Source of the DNA: Luteimonas sp. S4-F44 | GTDB taxonomy: Bacteria; Pseudomonadota; Gammaproteobacteria; Xanthomonadales; Xanthomonadaceae | Assembly (NCBI RefSeq): GCF_022637415.1 | Contig: NZ_CP093340.1 | Location: forward strand, 3,305,501-3,369,500 | Direction: 5' to 3' | DNA length: 64,000 nt | Shown here: one piece after another, positions 8,673-19,417 of the stretch | Layout of the letters: the number at the start of each line of letters is the position of its first letter | Numbering within the stretch: the first letter of the stretch is position 1 | Made by a program: the position numbers and the translations under genes | Notes under the pieces: generated by a model | Told to the model about the DNA's origin: nothing | The model's database searches: none | Seen by the model: the letters and a program-made list of their open reading frames with translations, nothing else

Positions 8673-9776
8673 ATGCGCGTAACGCTGCGCCCGCTCATCG
8701 CCCTCGTCGCCGTCTCCGCCCTGTCAGGGTGCATCTGGAGCCCCGGCCAGCATCTGCGCCCCGGCAGCGCCAACGATGAGGGCATCCGCACGGTCGGTAA
8801 CGACCAGCTCGACCTGATCCCAATCACCCCCAAGCTGATCGCGATGGAGCGCGCCACCCAGCAGACGACCGGTGGTTTGCCGACTGCACTGGTCGAGTAT
8901 CAGCCGTCCGCCTACACCATCGGGGTCGGCGATGTGCTCTACATCACGGTCTGGGACCACCCCGAACTCACGGTGCCCGCGGGCGCGCAGCAACAGCTCA
9001 ACGCCGCCGGCCGCCATGTGCAGACCGACGGCACGCTGTTCTATCCCTATATCGGCAAGGTCCAGGCCGCAGGCCGCACGCCGGCCGAACTGCGCGCGGA
9101 CATCGCCGGCAAGCTGGCGCGCTACATCGAATCGCCGCAGGTCGACGTCTCGGTGATGAATTACGGCAGCCAGCGCGCCTGGGTCACTGGCGCGACCGCC
9201 AATTCGACCGCCGTGCCGCTGACCATGACGCCGATGACGCTCAACGATGCGATCAGCCAGGCCGGCATCAACCCGACGGTCGCCGACCTCTCGGGCGTGC
9301 GCCTGACCCGCGACGGCCTCAGCTACACGATCGACCTGGATCGCCAGTCAGGCGATGCGATCTATCTCAAGTCTGGCGACCATCTGTACATCCCGTTCCT
9401 CGACGCCAAGGAAGTCTTCGTGGTCGGCGAGGTGACGCAACCCGGCGCGCAGAGCTTCCGCACGGGCAACATCAGCCTGAGCCAGGCGCTGGGCCGCGCG
9501 CGCGGCCTGCTGCAGACCACGTCCAACGGCAATGCGGTCTATGTGATCCGCGGGGCACGCGGTCTCGAGGCCGACGCGCCGCCGTCCGTGGTCTACCAGC
9601 TCGAAGCCAAGTCTCCGGCGGCATTCGCGGTGGCCAGTCAGTTCCAACTGCAACCCGGCGACGTGGTCTTCGTCGGTGCCGCCGGCATCACCCGGTGGAA
9701 CCGCTTCATTGCCCAGCTGATTCCCTTCTCGGGCCTGATTCGCAACGCTGCTGGCACCAGCAACGACCTGGAATGA
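8673..9776 (+). CDS. wza: Outer-membrane polysaccharide export lipoprotein Wza/GfcE
   Basis: Wza forms the octameric outer-membrane channel for capsule export. The start at 8673 has AGGAG at 8658-8662 and gives a lipoprotein signal ending in the lipobox LSGC, with Cys20 as the acylated residue. A Poly_export domain (GVGDVLYITVWDHPELTVP) is followed by SLBB repeats (VFVVGEVTQPGAQ). The C-terminal segment GITRWNRFIAQLIPF matches the amphipathic helix that lines the Wza pore. Its length of 367 is close to the E. coli protein (about 380). The stop codon overlaps the next ATG (ATGA). Confidence 0.95.
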   Translation: MRVTLRPLIALVAVSALSGCIWSPGQHLRPGSANDEGIRTVGNDQLDLIPITPKLIAMERATQQTTGGLPTALVEYQPSAYTIGVGDVLYITVWDHPELTVPAGAQQQLNAAGRHVQTDGTLFYPYIGKVQAAGRTPAELRADIAGKLARYIESPQVDVSVMNYGSQRAWVTGATANSTAVPLTMTPMTLNDAISQAGINPTVADLSGVRLTRDGLSYTIDLDRQSGDAIYLKSGDHLYIPFLDAKEVFVVGEVTQPGAQSFRTGNISLSQALGRARGLLQTTSNGNAVYVIRGARGLEADAPPSVVYQLEAKSPAAFAVASQFQLQPGDVVFVGAAGITRWNRFIAQLIPFSGLIRNAAGTSNDLE

Positions 9777-10453
9777 TGGCCCGATCCTACCCCGCGTCCG
9801 CCATGCGGGCGCTGGCAGCGCTTTGCCTCGTCCTGCTGCTGTCGGTGCTGGCCGGTTGCAGCGGCCTGAGCCGCGGCAGTCTCGATGCCGCCCGCCTTGC
9901 GGTTTTCGGCGCCAAGCTCGAGATCACGCCGGAGCAGGTGGCCGCCAACCCGTATGCCCAGATGCTGGTGCGGGGCGACGACTTCGAAGCGTTGATGGTG
10001 CTGGGCAACGACGATGCCGGCCGCAGCGCCTGGTACAGCCCCGACCGCAGGATCGTGTTCTTGCGCGACGGTCTGTTGGCCGGGACCGCCGGACTGCCGC
10101 AGGATGCCAACGACATTCGCCTGGTGGGCGACAGTCCGTTCTCGCGGCTGGCGACCTTGCAGGGCGCGTCTCCCACGCTGCGACGCTATGACTGGATGCC
10201 GGGCTATCGCCATGGTGCGATGGTCGAAGGCGAACTGCGGCGTATCGGCCCGGAGCAGGTGGAGATCCTCGGCACGATGCACACGCTGGTGCGTTTCGAT
10301 GAAGCGCTGCGCGGCGCCGGTGTCGATGCGACCAACCAGTATTGGGTGGAACCGCAGACCGGCTTCATCCGCAAGAGCCGGCAGCTCGTCGCGCCCGGCC
10401 ACAGCGTGGATCTGGTGCAGCTCAAGCCGTACCGGCCGGGAGGCGCGCGATGA
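9776..10453 (+). CDS. gfcB: YjbF/GfcB family capsule lipoprotein
   Basis: This 225-residue lipoprotein has a signal peptide with lipobox LAGC (Cys28), followed by a beta-rich domain of the YjbF/GfcB family. That family is required for assembly of group 4 capsule in E. coli, though its precise activity is unknown. The start at 9776 overlaps the wza stop (ATGA), indicating translational coupling. The internal strings YWVEPQTGFIRKSRQ and DLVQLKPYRP are typical of the family's C-terminal part. The stop overlaps the gfcC start in the same way. Confidence 0.85.
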   Translation: MARSYPASAMRALAALCLVLLLSVLAGCSGLSRGSLDAARLAVFGAKLEITPEQVAANPYAQMLVRGDDFEALMVLGNDDAGRSAWYSPDRRIVFLRDGLLAGTAGLPQDANDIRLVGDSPFSRLATLQGASPTLRRYDWMPGYRHGAMVEGELRRIGPEQVEILGTMHTLVRFDEALRGAGVDATNQYWVEPQTGFIRKSRQLVAPGHSVDLVQLKPYRPGGAR

Positions 10454-11253
10454 AGCGGATACCGCTATGTCTGGCCCTGCTGACGGCAAGCGTCGCACAG
10501 GCCGAATCCGGGACGTTACAGGTCCGCGTCGACGGCGCCGTGCAACGGCCGGCCGACTACCAGGTTCCGACCGGGACTCGTTTGGCTGACGTCCTGCTGG
10601 CAGCGATGCCGACCGATGCGGCCTACACCACCGGCGCCGCGTTGCTGCGCCCATCTGCGCTCGAAGCACAGACCCGGCTCAAGGCGGGCGTGCTGCACGA
10701 CCTGCAAGCCGTGCAAGCGGGTGCCAATGTGCCGTCGTCCACAATCGCCACCGCCGCCCGACTGGAAACCGAGTTGGCCGCGCTTCCGGTCACCGGGCGC
10801 GTCAACAACGAACTCGACGCGCGCGTCGTCGAGGTGCGGCCCGAGGCCAACCTCGTCCTGCGGCCTGGCGACCGGATCACCTATCCAACGCGTCCCGCGG
10901 ACGTACGCGTCACCGGCGCGGTGGTTGCCACATGCACCCTGCCGCATGTGCCGCTGCGCGATGCCGTCGACTATCTACGCGATTGCCCGGTTGCAGGCGC
11001 TGACCGCGACCTGCTGTTCGCGGTGCAGCCCGACGGCACGGTGCAGATGCTCGGCATCGCCGGCTGGAACCGCAGCCCCAGGCAGGCGCTCGCCCCGGGC
11101 GCGACGCTCTATGTCCCGCTGCCCGAGCGCGACCTGCACCGCGCCGGGGCGCCAGACCTCAACCGCGAACTCGCGGCGTTTCTGGCCACTCAACCGCTTC
11201 CTTCCTTGCCCGCCCACGCGCCGGACACTTCGAATACGGATCCCGCACCATGA
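10450..11253 (+). CDS. gfcC: Capsule biosynthesis GfcC-like periplasmic protein
   Basis: The 267-residue product starts with a cleavable signal (MKRIPLCLALLTASVAQA), followed by a beta-grasp-like region (LQVRVDGAVQRPADYQVPTGTRLADVL) and a helical hairpin. A second similar module comes near the C-terminus (RPGDRITYPTRPADVRVTGAV), and the end is ELAAFLATQPLPS. This fits GfcC, a soluble periplasmic protein of group 4 capsule export with two beta-grasp domains. The ATG at 10450 overlaps the gfcB stop and the gene's own end overlaps gfcD by four bases. Confidence 0.82.
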   Translation: MKRIPLCLALLTASVAQAESGTLQVRVDGAVQRPADYQVPTGTRLADVLLAAMPTDAAYTTGAALLRPSALEAQTRLKAGVLHDLQAVQAGANVPSSTIATAARLETELAALPVTGRVNNELDARVVEVRPEANLVLRPGDRITYPTRPADVRVTGAVVATCTLPHVPLRDAVDYLRDCPVAGADRDLLFAVQPDGTVQMLGIAGWNRSPRQALAPGATLYVPLPERDLHRAGAPDLNRELAAFLATQPLPSLPAHAPDTSNTDPAP

Positions 11254-13436
11254 TCGCCCGCCATCGCCGCCGCCCCGTCCACCTGGCACCGGGGCTGCTG
11301 GCCCTGGCGATCGCCGGCAGCCTTCATGCGCAGGAGTCGGCGCATAGCCTGATCACTCAGAGCGACTGGGGCGGTGCCGGGCTGCTGCAGACCCCGACCG
11401 CGCGCATGGAAGCCGAGGGCCAGCTGAGCCTGACCGGCAGCTACACCTCGCCATATGCGCGTTACAACCTGTCGATGCAGCCGTTCCCTTGGTTCGAGGG
11501 CACGTTCCGCTACATGAACATCAACAACCGTCGCTACGGCCGACCAAGCCTGAGCGGCGACCAACACTTCAAGGACAAGTCGATCGATATCAAGGTCCGG
11601 CTTTGGGAGGAAAGTCGTTATTGGCCTGAAATCGCCTTCGGCATGCGTGATATTGGTGGTACCGGCTTGTTCTCGAGCGAGTATCTCGTTGCGAACAAGC
11701 GCTTCGGCAGCATCGATGCCAGCCTGGGCTTCGCGACCGGCTACATCGGCAATCGTGGCGATATCGCAAATCCGCTCCGCCTGATCAACGATCGCTTCGA
11801 GACGCGTCCTATCCCTCGACCTGACATCACCCAGGCCGGCGAGGCCGGACGCGACGTGTTCCGCGGACCGATCGGCGTGTTCGGCGGTATCACCTGGCAG
11901 ACGCCACTCGATCAACTGCTGCTCAAGGTCGAGCTGGACGGCAATGACTACGAGCGCGAGCCCCAAGGCAACAACCAGCGACAGAGCTCACCGATCAACG
12001 TCGGCCTGGTCTACCGCCCCAGCCCGAACCTGCAGCTGACGGCAGGCCTGGAGCGCGGCAACACGGCTGTGATCGGCCTGACGCTGACCACCAACCTCGC
12101 CACGGCGCGCAGCAATGCGCCGATCCTGGATCGCCCGGCAGTGCCCTTACGCCGCCACGCCGATCCGGGGGCGGGCGTCCCCGCGTCCGCCTTCCCGTCG
12201 GCATCCGACCTGGATGACGTGACCGGCGCGCGCCCCGACTGGGAACGCATCGCTGCCGACCTCAACCAGGAAGCCGGTATCCACGTTTCGCGCATCACCC
12301 GCCGCGAGCACGAGGTCATCGTCCACGGGAGCCACAACCGCTACTTCTACCCGGCCCAAGGCATCGGCCGCGGCGCCCGCGTGCTTGACAATGCGCTCGG
12401 CGACGACGTCACGTGGTTCACCTTTGCGCACGAGCGCGCCGGCACGCCGATCGCCGAGACCAGCGTGGAGCGGCAGGCGTTCGCCGACTACGTCGACCGG
12501 CGGATCGATCTGCCCGCATTCGCCCGCAAGGTAGAGCTCGCACCACCCGCGCAGCAGCACCGCGATGAGGTCTACGAGGCCCCGTTCCGCCGCCTGCGCG
12601 GCAGCATCGCGCCCGGGTACAAGCAGATCCTGGGCGGCCCCGACGGCTTCATCCTGTACCAGCTCTCGGCGGACTTCAGCGGCAGCTACTGGTTCTCACG
12701 CAATACGTGGTTGTCGGGCCTAGTCAGCGTGGACATCGCCAACAACTTTGACAAGTTCCGCTACGACGCGCCGACACGCCTGCCGCGCGTGCGCACCTGG
12801 CAGCGTCAGTACATGACGACATCCGACGTGACCGTGCCCAACCTGCAGCTGACGACCGTGCACCAACTCGGGCGCGACTGGTACGGCATGGCCTACGCCG
12901 GCTACCTGGAGTCGATGTACGGCGGCGTCGGCGGCGAAGTGCTGTATCGCCCGTTCGGCGAGCAATGGGCGATAGGCGCGGACGTCAACCAAGTGCGGCA
13001 GCGCGACTTCGACCAGCACGCAGGCTTCCGCGACTACGAGATCACCACCGGTCACATCACCGGCTACTACACGTTCGGGCGTACACGTCGGCTACAGGCC
13101 AATGTCAGCGTCGGCAAGTACCTGGCCGGCGATATCGGCACGACGGTCAACCTGACCCGTCGCTTCAATAACGGCGTGACCATGGGCGCGTACGCCACGA
13201 AGACCAACATCTCCTCGCGCACTTTTGGCGAGGGCAGCTTCGACAAGGGCATCTACTTTTCGATCCCGATGGACTTCGTGTTGCCTCGTCCCAGCCGCGC
13301 ACGCGCCGAGATCATGTGGCAGCCCCTGTTCCGCGACGGCGGCGCCAAGCTGTTCAGGACCTACGGCCTGTACCCGATGACGGGTGAGCGCAGCGGCGAG
13401 CTGTTCTTCGACAACCTGGAATGGATCGACCGCTGA
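11250..13436 (+). CDS. gfcD: YjbH/GfcD family outer-membrane beta-barrel protein
   Basis: This large (728 aa) exported protein starts with a signal peptide ending near AGSLHAQ and opens into SDWGGAGLLQTPTARM, the recognisable N-terminal motif of YjbH-type capsule/EPS proteins. Alternating beta-strand sequence runs to the C-terminus (ELFFDNLEWIDR). In E. coli GfcD is needed for group 4 capsule; it is predicted to be a barrel, possibly a lipid or polymer gate next to Wza. It is the last gene of the export operon and is followed by a 370-base non-coding gap. Confidence 0.88.
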   Translation: MIARHRRRPVHLAPGLLALAIAGSLHAQESAHSLITQSDWGGAGLLQTPTARMEAEGQLSLTGSYTSPYARYNLSMQPFPWFEGTFRYMNINNRRYGRPSLSGDQHFKDKSIDIKVRLWEESRYWPEIAFGMRDIGGTGLFSSEYLVANKRFGSIDASLGFATGYIGNRGDIANPLRLINDRFETRPIPRPDITQAGEAGRDVFRGPIGVFGGITWQTPLDQLLLKVELDGNDYEREPQGNNQRQSSPINVGLVYRPSPNLQLTAGLERGNTAVIGLTLTTNLATARSNAPILDRPAVPLRRHADPGAGVPASAFPSASDLDDVTGARPDWERIAADLNQEAGIHVSRITRREHEVIVHGSHNRYFYPAQGIGRGARVLDNALGDDVTWFTFAHERAGTPIAETSVERQAFADYVDRRIDLPAFARKVELAPPAQQHRDEVYEAPFRRLRGSIAPGYKQILGGPDGFILYQLSADFSGSYWFSRNTWLSGLVSVDIANNFDKFRYDAPTRLPRVRTWQRQYMTTSDVTVPNLQLTTVHQLGRDWYGMAYAGYLESMYGGVGGEVLYRPFGEQWAIGADVNQVRQRDFDQHAGFRDYEITTGHITGYYTFGRTRRLQANVSVGKYLAGDIGTTVNLTRRFNNGVTMGAYATKTNISSRTFGEGSFDKGIYFSIPMDFVLPRPSRARAEIMWQPLFRDGGAKLFRTYGLYPMTGERSGELFFDNLEWIDR

Positions 13437-13564
13437 ACCGCATTGGGTGTTCTATTAACTGAACGGTCATCGTATTCATCCGGGCATGGAAGGAGATGAG
13501 AAGCGCCTCTCAGGCGCAAAGTCGCGATGACACATGTCTCCACGCCCGTCAGCACGCGAATTTG

Positions 13565-13577
13565 GACAATATTTGTC
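13565..13577. promoter_or_regulatory. Inverted repeat GACAA-TAT-TTGTC
   Basis: Perfect 5-bp arms around TAT. It is the first of three palindromic sites spaced about three helical turns apart upstream of the priming transferase gene. A protein-binding role is inferred. Confidence 0.4.
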
Positions 13578-13591
13578 ACTTCTTGCCGCAT

Positions 13592-13611
13592 AGCAGCAAA
13601 TTTTTGTTGCT
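13592..13611. promoter_or_regulatory. Imperfect palindrome AGCAGCAAATTTTTGTTGCT
   Basis: The arms AGCAGCAA and TTGTTGCT differ at one pair. It is centred about 30 bases from the upstream element and 32 from the downstream one. Confidence 0.4.
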
Positions 13612-13626
13612 CTGCGTCACCATCTA

Positions 13627-13640
13627 TGAGAAATTTCTCA
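13627..13640. promoter_or_regulatory. 14-bp perfect palindrome TGAGAAATTTCTCA
   Basis: This perfect dyad has an AT-rich core and is the third in the series. It is the strongest single operator candidate in the gap. Confidence 0.45.
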
Positions 13641-13805
13641 CAGGTGGTGAGCTGGCGTGAAATTGGTATGCGTATCCACCTCCCAAAGGCACCACCGTGG
13701 CCATTCAGCTGCGGATGGGATGTTGAACACCGCACACAGGGTGAAGCCGGGGGTGCCCCCAGGTAGGGGCCCGGTCCGGCTCTGTGCTCGATGAAGGAGT
13801 CGGGC

Positions 13806-15239
<1,434 letters not shown>

Positions 15240-15264
15240 AGGCCATGCGTTCTCGGACCTTCCG

Positions 15265-15301
15265 TCCCCCGCCTGCGGGGGAAGCCGGCCCGAAGGGCCG
15301 G
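15265..15301. repeat. REP-like double hairpin between wcaJ and ugd
   Basis: TCCCCCGC-CT-GCGGGGGA (15265-15282) is followed directly by CCGGCCC-GAA-GGGCCGG (15285-15301). The first hairpin is the same type as the one at 5097. It sits between two co-directional genes and could stabilise or partly end the transcript. Confidence 0.7.
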
Positions 15302-15383
15302 ACGGGGGCGCCTTTCGCTGTTCCTTTCCTCCGCTCTTCGCACCACCCTTCCAACCCACATCGCCCGCAACCAACTCCCGCCC

Positions 15384-16550
15384 ATGAAAATCGCCATCGC
15401 CGGCACCGGCTACGTCGGTCTGTCCAACGCCCTCCTCCTCGCCCAGCACCACACCGTGGTCGCCCTGGATATCGACGCGGCCAAGGTCGACATGCTCAAC
15501 CGCCGCGAATCGCCGCTGGACGATGTCGAGATCCGCGAATACCTCGCCAAGCCGGAACTGGATTTCACCGCGACGACCGATCCCCGCGTGGCCTACACTG
15601 ACGCTCAATACGTCGTCATCGCGACCCCGACCGACTACGACACGACATCGAACTACTTCAACACGCGTTCGGTCGAAAGCGTCATCGCGCAGGTGCGGGA
15701 GATCAACCCTGACGCGGTGATGGTGGTCAAATCCACTGTACCGGTGGGCTTCACCGCCAAGGCCCGTGCACAGTTCGGCACTGACAAAGTGCTGTTCTCG
15801 CCGGAATTCCTGCGCGAAGGCCGGGCGCTGTACGACAACCTGCACCCCAGCCGGATCATCGTGGGCGAGCGCTCCGAACGAGCTGAGATCTTTGCCCGTC
15901 TGCTGCAGGAAGGCGCAATCAAGCAAGACGTGCCGGTGCTATTCACCGAAGCCACCGAGGCCGAGGCGATCAAGCTGTTCGCCAACACCTATCTCGCGAT
16001 GCGCGTGGCGTACTTCAATGAGCTTGATACCTACGCCTGCACGCATGGCCTGGATACCCGGCAGATCATCGAAGGTGTAAGCCTCGACTCGCGCATCGGC
16101 AGCCACTACAACAACCCGTCGTTCGGGTACGGCGGCTATTGCCTGCCCAAGGACACCAAGCAACTGCTCGCCAATTACAGCGACGTGCCGCAGAACATGA
16201 TCCACGCCATCGTGGAAGCGAATCGGACACGCAAGGACTTCATCGCGGACGACGTGATCCGGCGAAACCCGAAGGTGGTCGGCATCTATCGGCTCGTCAT
16301 GAAGACCGGCTCCGACAACTTCCGCGCCTCGGCGATCCAGGGCGTCATGAAGCGCATCAAGGCCAAGGGCATCGAAGTCGTCGTGCACGAGCCTGTACTG
16401 GACGCGCCGGAGTTCTACCATTCACGCGTGGTCAACGACCTCGTCGCCTTCAAGGCGAAGGCCGACGTCATCATCGCAAACCGGTTGACTCGGGACCTCG
16501 AGGACGTCAGGGCGAAGGTCTACACCCGCGACCTGTTCGGCTTCGATTAA
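15384..16550 (+). CDS. ugd: UDP-glucose 6-dehydrogenase
   Basis: This enzyme oxidises UDP-glucose to UDP-glucuronate with two NAD+. The Rossmann motif [15 protein letters not shown] is at the very N-terminus, the substrate motif [21 protein letters not shown] follows, and the catalytic Cys lies in [15 protein letters not shown] near residue 258. The 388-residue length equals the short E. coli-type Ugd. It provides the uronic acid donor for the epimerase directly downstream and probably for the PssD/PssE-like transferase. Confidence 0.96.
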   Translation: MKIAIAGTGYVGLSNALLLAQHHTVVALDIDAAKVDMLNRRESPLDDVEIREYLAKPELDFTATTDPRVAYTDAQYVVIATPTDYDTTSNYFNTRSVESVIAQVREINPDAVMVVKSTVPVGFTAKARAQFGTDKVLFSPEFLREGRALYDNLHPSRIIVGERSERAEIFARLLQEGAIKQDVPVLFTEATEAEAIKLFANTYLAMRVAYFNELDTYACTHGLDTRQIIEGVSLDSRIGSHYNNPSFGYGGYCLPKDTKQLLANYSDVPQNMIHAIVEANRTRKDFIADDVIRRNPKVVGIYRLVMKTGSDNFRASAIQGVMKRIKAKGIEVVVHEPVLDAPEFYHSRVVNDLVAFKAKADVIIANRLTRDLEDVRAKVYTRDLFGFD

Positions 16551-16574
16551 TCCCGCTCTACGGGGAAATAATAG

Positions 16575-17558
16575 ATGAATATTCTAATTACCGGCGCAGC
16601 CGGATTCGTGGGATTTCACTCGTCGCAACGACTGCTCGATAATGGGCACAGCATCGTCGGAATCGACAACCTCAATGATTATTACGATGTGAGATTGAAG
16701 GAGGCGCGCCTCTCGCAGCTTTCTGCTCGCGAAGGGTTTTCGTTCAACCGCCTGGATCTTGCAAATCGTGAAGGCATGGCAAGCCTATTTGCGGAGAACG
16801 AATTTGACGTGGTGCTCCACCTCGGGGCTCAGGCAGGTGTTCGCTATTCTATCGACAATCCGTTTGCGTATATCGACAGCAACCTCACTGGCACATTGAC
16901 CGTGCTCGAGGGCTGCCGCCATCACCGCATCAAGCATCTCATCTACGCGTCCTCCTCCTCAGTGTATGGCGCCAACACCAAGCAGCCTTTCTCTATCGAA
17001 GACAGGGTAGATGCGCCGGTTTCGCTCTACGCAGCCACAAAAAAAGCTGACGAGTTGATGTGCCAAACATATGCGCATCTCTATCGATTCCCGATCACGG
17101 GCTTGCGCTTCTTTACGGTCTACGGCCCCTGGGGCCGGCCCGACATGGCGTACTTCAAGTTCGCAAATGCCATTACCGCCGGAAAGTCGATCGATGTATA
17201 TAATTACGGCGACATGAAGCGAGACTTCACCTATATCGACGATATTGTGGACGGAATCCAGACCCTCGTAGAGGGCGCCCCACTGGCGGCTTCAGATGAG
17301 ACCCCACACCGGATCTACAACTTGGGCAATAACAACCCCGAGCAGTTGCTGGAGATGATCTCCCTGCTTGAGGACGCGCTTGGCCGCCAGGCGAAGAAGA
17401 ACATGCTAGATATGCAGCCAGGCGACGTGTATGCGACGTATGCTGACATCGATCGTAGCGCACAGGATTTCGGCTTCTCGCCCAAGACCGACCTTGCGAC
17501 CGGCTTGCAGCGTTTCGCTGCATGGTATCGCGAATTCTATCCCGAACGCGCACGATGA
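16575..17558 (+). CDS. UDP-glucuronate 4-epimerase (NAD-dependent epimerase)
   Basis: This extended SDR enzyme has the NAD motif GAAGFVGFHSSQRLL and the catalytic triad in SSSSVYGA and YAATKKADE. The segment IDNLNDYYDVRLKEARL is diagnostic of UDP-glucuronate 4-epimerases, which make UDP-galacturonate. 327 residues is typical. It lies directly downstream of ugd, which makes its substrate. From this gene onward the base composition drops visibly relative to the export genes, for example in its first codons (AATATTCTAATTACC). Confidence 0.9.
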   Translation: MNILITGAAGFVGFHSSQRLLDNGHSIVGIDNLNDYYDVRLKEARLSQLSAREGFSFNRLDLANREGMASLFAENEFDVVLHLGAQAGVRYSIDNPFAYIDSNLTGTLTVLEGCRHHRIKHLIYASSSSVYGANTKQPFSIEDRVDAPVSLYAATKKADELMCQTYAHLYRFPITGLRFFTVYGPWGRPDMAYFKFANAITAGKSIDVYNYGDMKRDFTYIDDIVDGIQTLVEGAPLAASDETPHRIYNLGNNNPEQLLEMISLLEDALGRQAKKNMLDMQPGDVYATYADIDRSAQDFGFSPKTDLATGLQRFAAWYREFYPERAR

Positions 17559-17573
17559 TCCTGTAGGGCCGCA

Positions 17574-18908
17574 ATGCAATCGGCGATCGGCATGAAATTA
17601 TCCCGGCTCCGCGAACGCCTCCTGGGTGGAGACGCTAGCGACGTTGTGCGTGGAATGCTGACGCTGGCTTTGGGATCGGGAATGGCCCGACTGATCGGCA
17701 TCGCAGCGATTCCTCTCCTTACCCGTATCTACAGCCCTTCTGACTATGGCGCACTGTCTGTCTACAGTGCCCTTGTCGCAGTAATCGCCCCAATGCTGAC
17801 GCTGCGTTATGTGCTCGCCGTTCCGCTGCCGCGCTCGGACGGCATGGCAGCCAATCTGATGATGTTGTCGGGGCTGCTGCTTATAGGTGTCACCGTCATA
17901 ATCTCACTGCTGGCCTGGTTGTTCGGCGACATCGTTCTTGGCTGGATGTCCATGCAGATTCTTGCCCCTTGGTGGTGGCTCGTCATTCTTGGGGCAGTCG
18001 GACTGGCGATGTATGAAGCCCTGAGCCTGTGGGCAACACGCCGGCGAGCGTACCGAGTGATCTCGCAGACCAAAGTTCTCCAGTCAGCACTGAGCGTCCT
18101 CGTGAAAGTCTGCCTAGGCCTGGCAGCAATCAAGCCCTTCGGATTGTTACTTGGACACCTAGTAGAGCAAAGCGGGGGTATCAGCTCGTTCTGGCTGCGT
18201 TTTCGGCACGATTTCCGCGCCAATGCACACCGCATTCGACGGAGCTCCATGCGGCTGTTGGCCCGCTACTATCGCGGCTTCCCGACGTTTCGCATGCCCT
18301 CACAGTTCCTGCTGGTGTTCTCCACGCAGGCGCCCATCATGTTTGCTGCAGCTTTGTTCGGTGCCAGCGCCACTGGTCAACTTGGCCTGGCCCTTATGGC
18401 GCTGGCAATACCCAGCAACCTGATCGGGCAATCAGTCGGGCAGGCATTCTACGGCGAGATCGCACGATTACCAAAGGGCTCCGAAGTCCGCATCAAGGCA
18501 CTCGCCTACTCGGTGCAGAAGAAACTTTTCCTCGTCGGCTTACCTCTGACTCTCGTACTGGTGCTATTGGGGGAGCCACTCTTCCATGTGGCGTTTGGAG
18601 CACGCTGGACCGATGCGGGGCGTTATGCGTCGATCCTAGCTCCGTTCATACTCCTGCAGCTGACTTCGGCACCGCTTGTGCAGATTCTAAATATCTACAA
18701 CGCACAAGGCGCATTTCTAATCATCAACGCGATCCGAGCAGCCGGTCTTCTTGCGATTTATCAAGGCTGCCTGATTTTCTCACTCCCTCAACGCCAATTC
18801 ATTTACTTGCTGAGCGGATTTCTTTTCGGTTTTTATCTCTTGATAACACTCTACATCCTCCACGTGGTCAACAAAGCCGCAGCCCGACACATGGAAGCAA
18901 AGAAATGA
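17574..18908 (+). CDS. wzx: Wzx-type lipid-linked oligosaccharide flippase
   Basis: This polytopic membrane protein of the MATE-like polysaccharide-transport family has 444 residues and about 12 hydrophobic helices. Its opening (LALGSGMARLIGIAAIPLLTRIYSPSDYGALSVY) is characteristic of O-antigen/EPS flippases. It would move the undecaprenyl-linked repeat unit across the inner membrane for polymerisation. ATG 17574 with AGGG five bases upstream is used; ATG 17592 is possible. The stop overlaps the next start (ATGA). Confidence 0.9.
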   Translation: MQSAIGMKLSRLRERLLGGDASDVVRGMLTLALGSGMARLIGIAAIPLLTRIYSPSDYGALSVYSALVAVIAPMLTLRYVLAVPLPRSDGMAANLMMLSGLLLIGVTVIISLLAWLFGDIVLGWMSMQILAPWWWLVILGAVGLAMYEALSLWATRRRAYRVISQTKVLQSALSVLVKVCLGLAAIKPFGLLLGHLVEQSGGISSFWLRFRHDFRANAHRIRRSSMRLLARYYRGFPTFRMPSQFLLVFSTQAPIMFAAALFGASATGQLGLALMALAIPSNLIGQSVGQAFYGEIARLPKGSEVRIKALAYSVQKKLFLVGLPLTLVLVLLGEPLFHVAFGARWTDAGRYASILAPFILLQLTSAPLVQILNIYNAQGAFLIINAIRAAGLLAIYQGCLIFSLPQRQFIYLLSGFLFGFYLLITLYILHVVNKAAARHMEAKK

Positions 18909-19417
18909 GGAACCTGTTACGGCTGTTCTACATGCTTGTTTTCGGAGGCGCCAAGCCACGCGTGCGATGGCATCTGCGCGTCATGATATATGCGCGAGAG
19001 AACGGCTACAGCACCCTAGGTCGATTTATCGAGACGCGATTGCAACGCAAGCACGGCCTCTTTATTTCGCGCAAAGCGACCTTCCCCGCATCAATGGACC
19101 TCAAGCATCCGACCGGCGTTGTGATTGGCGAGGGCGTGGTGATAGGTGAATCTGTCAAAATCTATCAGAATGTCACGCTCGGCGGAGCGCGCTCCGGCGA
19201 TTGGAAATCCAATAATTACCCTACTGTCGGAGCCGGTACCACGATTTTCGCTGGCGCCGTCGTGGTTGGTCGTGTCAACGTCGGTCGCAATTGCATCATC
19301 GGCGCAAATGCCGTCGTGACCCGAGACGTTCCCGACAACGCCACCGCTGTCGGAATTCCGGCCCGTATTGTCACAAATTCTCCCCCCGCCTCCTTGTCCG
19401 AGCAAATGCACCCATGA
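18905..19417 (+). CDS. Serine-acetyltransferase-like left-handed beta-helix transferase
   Basis: The 170-residue product has hexapeptide repeats (PTGVVIGEGVVIGESVKIYQNVTLGG, TTIFAGAVVVGRVNVGRNCIIGANAVVTRDVPDNATAVGIPARIV). It resembles CysE-type O-acetyltransferases but is much shorter than CysE at the N-terminus. In capsule loci such proteins usually acetylate a sugar hydroxyl, so I infer a decorating enzyme rather than cysteine synthesis. The start overlaps the flippase stop, and the stop overlaps the MurA-like start, so it is embedded in the operon. Confidence 0.85.
   Translation: MRNLLRLFYMLVFGGAKPRVRWHLRVMIYARENGYSTLGRFIETRLQRKHGLFISRKATFPASMDLKHPTGVVIGEGVVIGESVKIYQNVTLGGARSGDWKSNNYPTVGAGTTIFAGAVVVGRVNVGRNCIIGANAVVTRDVPDNATAVGIPARIVTNSPPASLSEQMHP

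Larger units (their letters stand above)
13437..13805 (+). promoter_or_regulatory. AT-rich control region upstream of capsule synthesis genes
   Basis: No credible gene lies here. Against the high-G+C background, 13540-13660 is strikingly AT-rich and holds three inverted repeats about 31 bases apart, listed separately. Closer to the gene, 13746-13780 can fold into alternative GC hairpins (GGGGG-TG-CCCCC versus CCCCC-AGGTA-GGGG), possibly a leader structure. I saw no convincing JUMPStart/ops element. Confidence 0.5.

Noticed and set aside
13527..13766. 79-codon frame in the gap before wcaJ
   Set aside because: No ribosome site or family resemblance, and it covers the AT-rich palindrome region, which reads better as regulatory DNA.
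13700..13805. Possible JUMPStart/ops (RfaH) element before the capsule genes
   Set aside because: I found AGGTAGGGG but not the GGTAG-C core of ops, so RfaH control is not supported.
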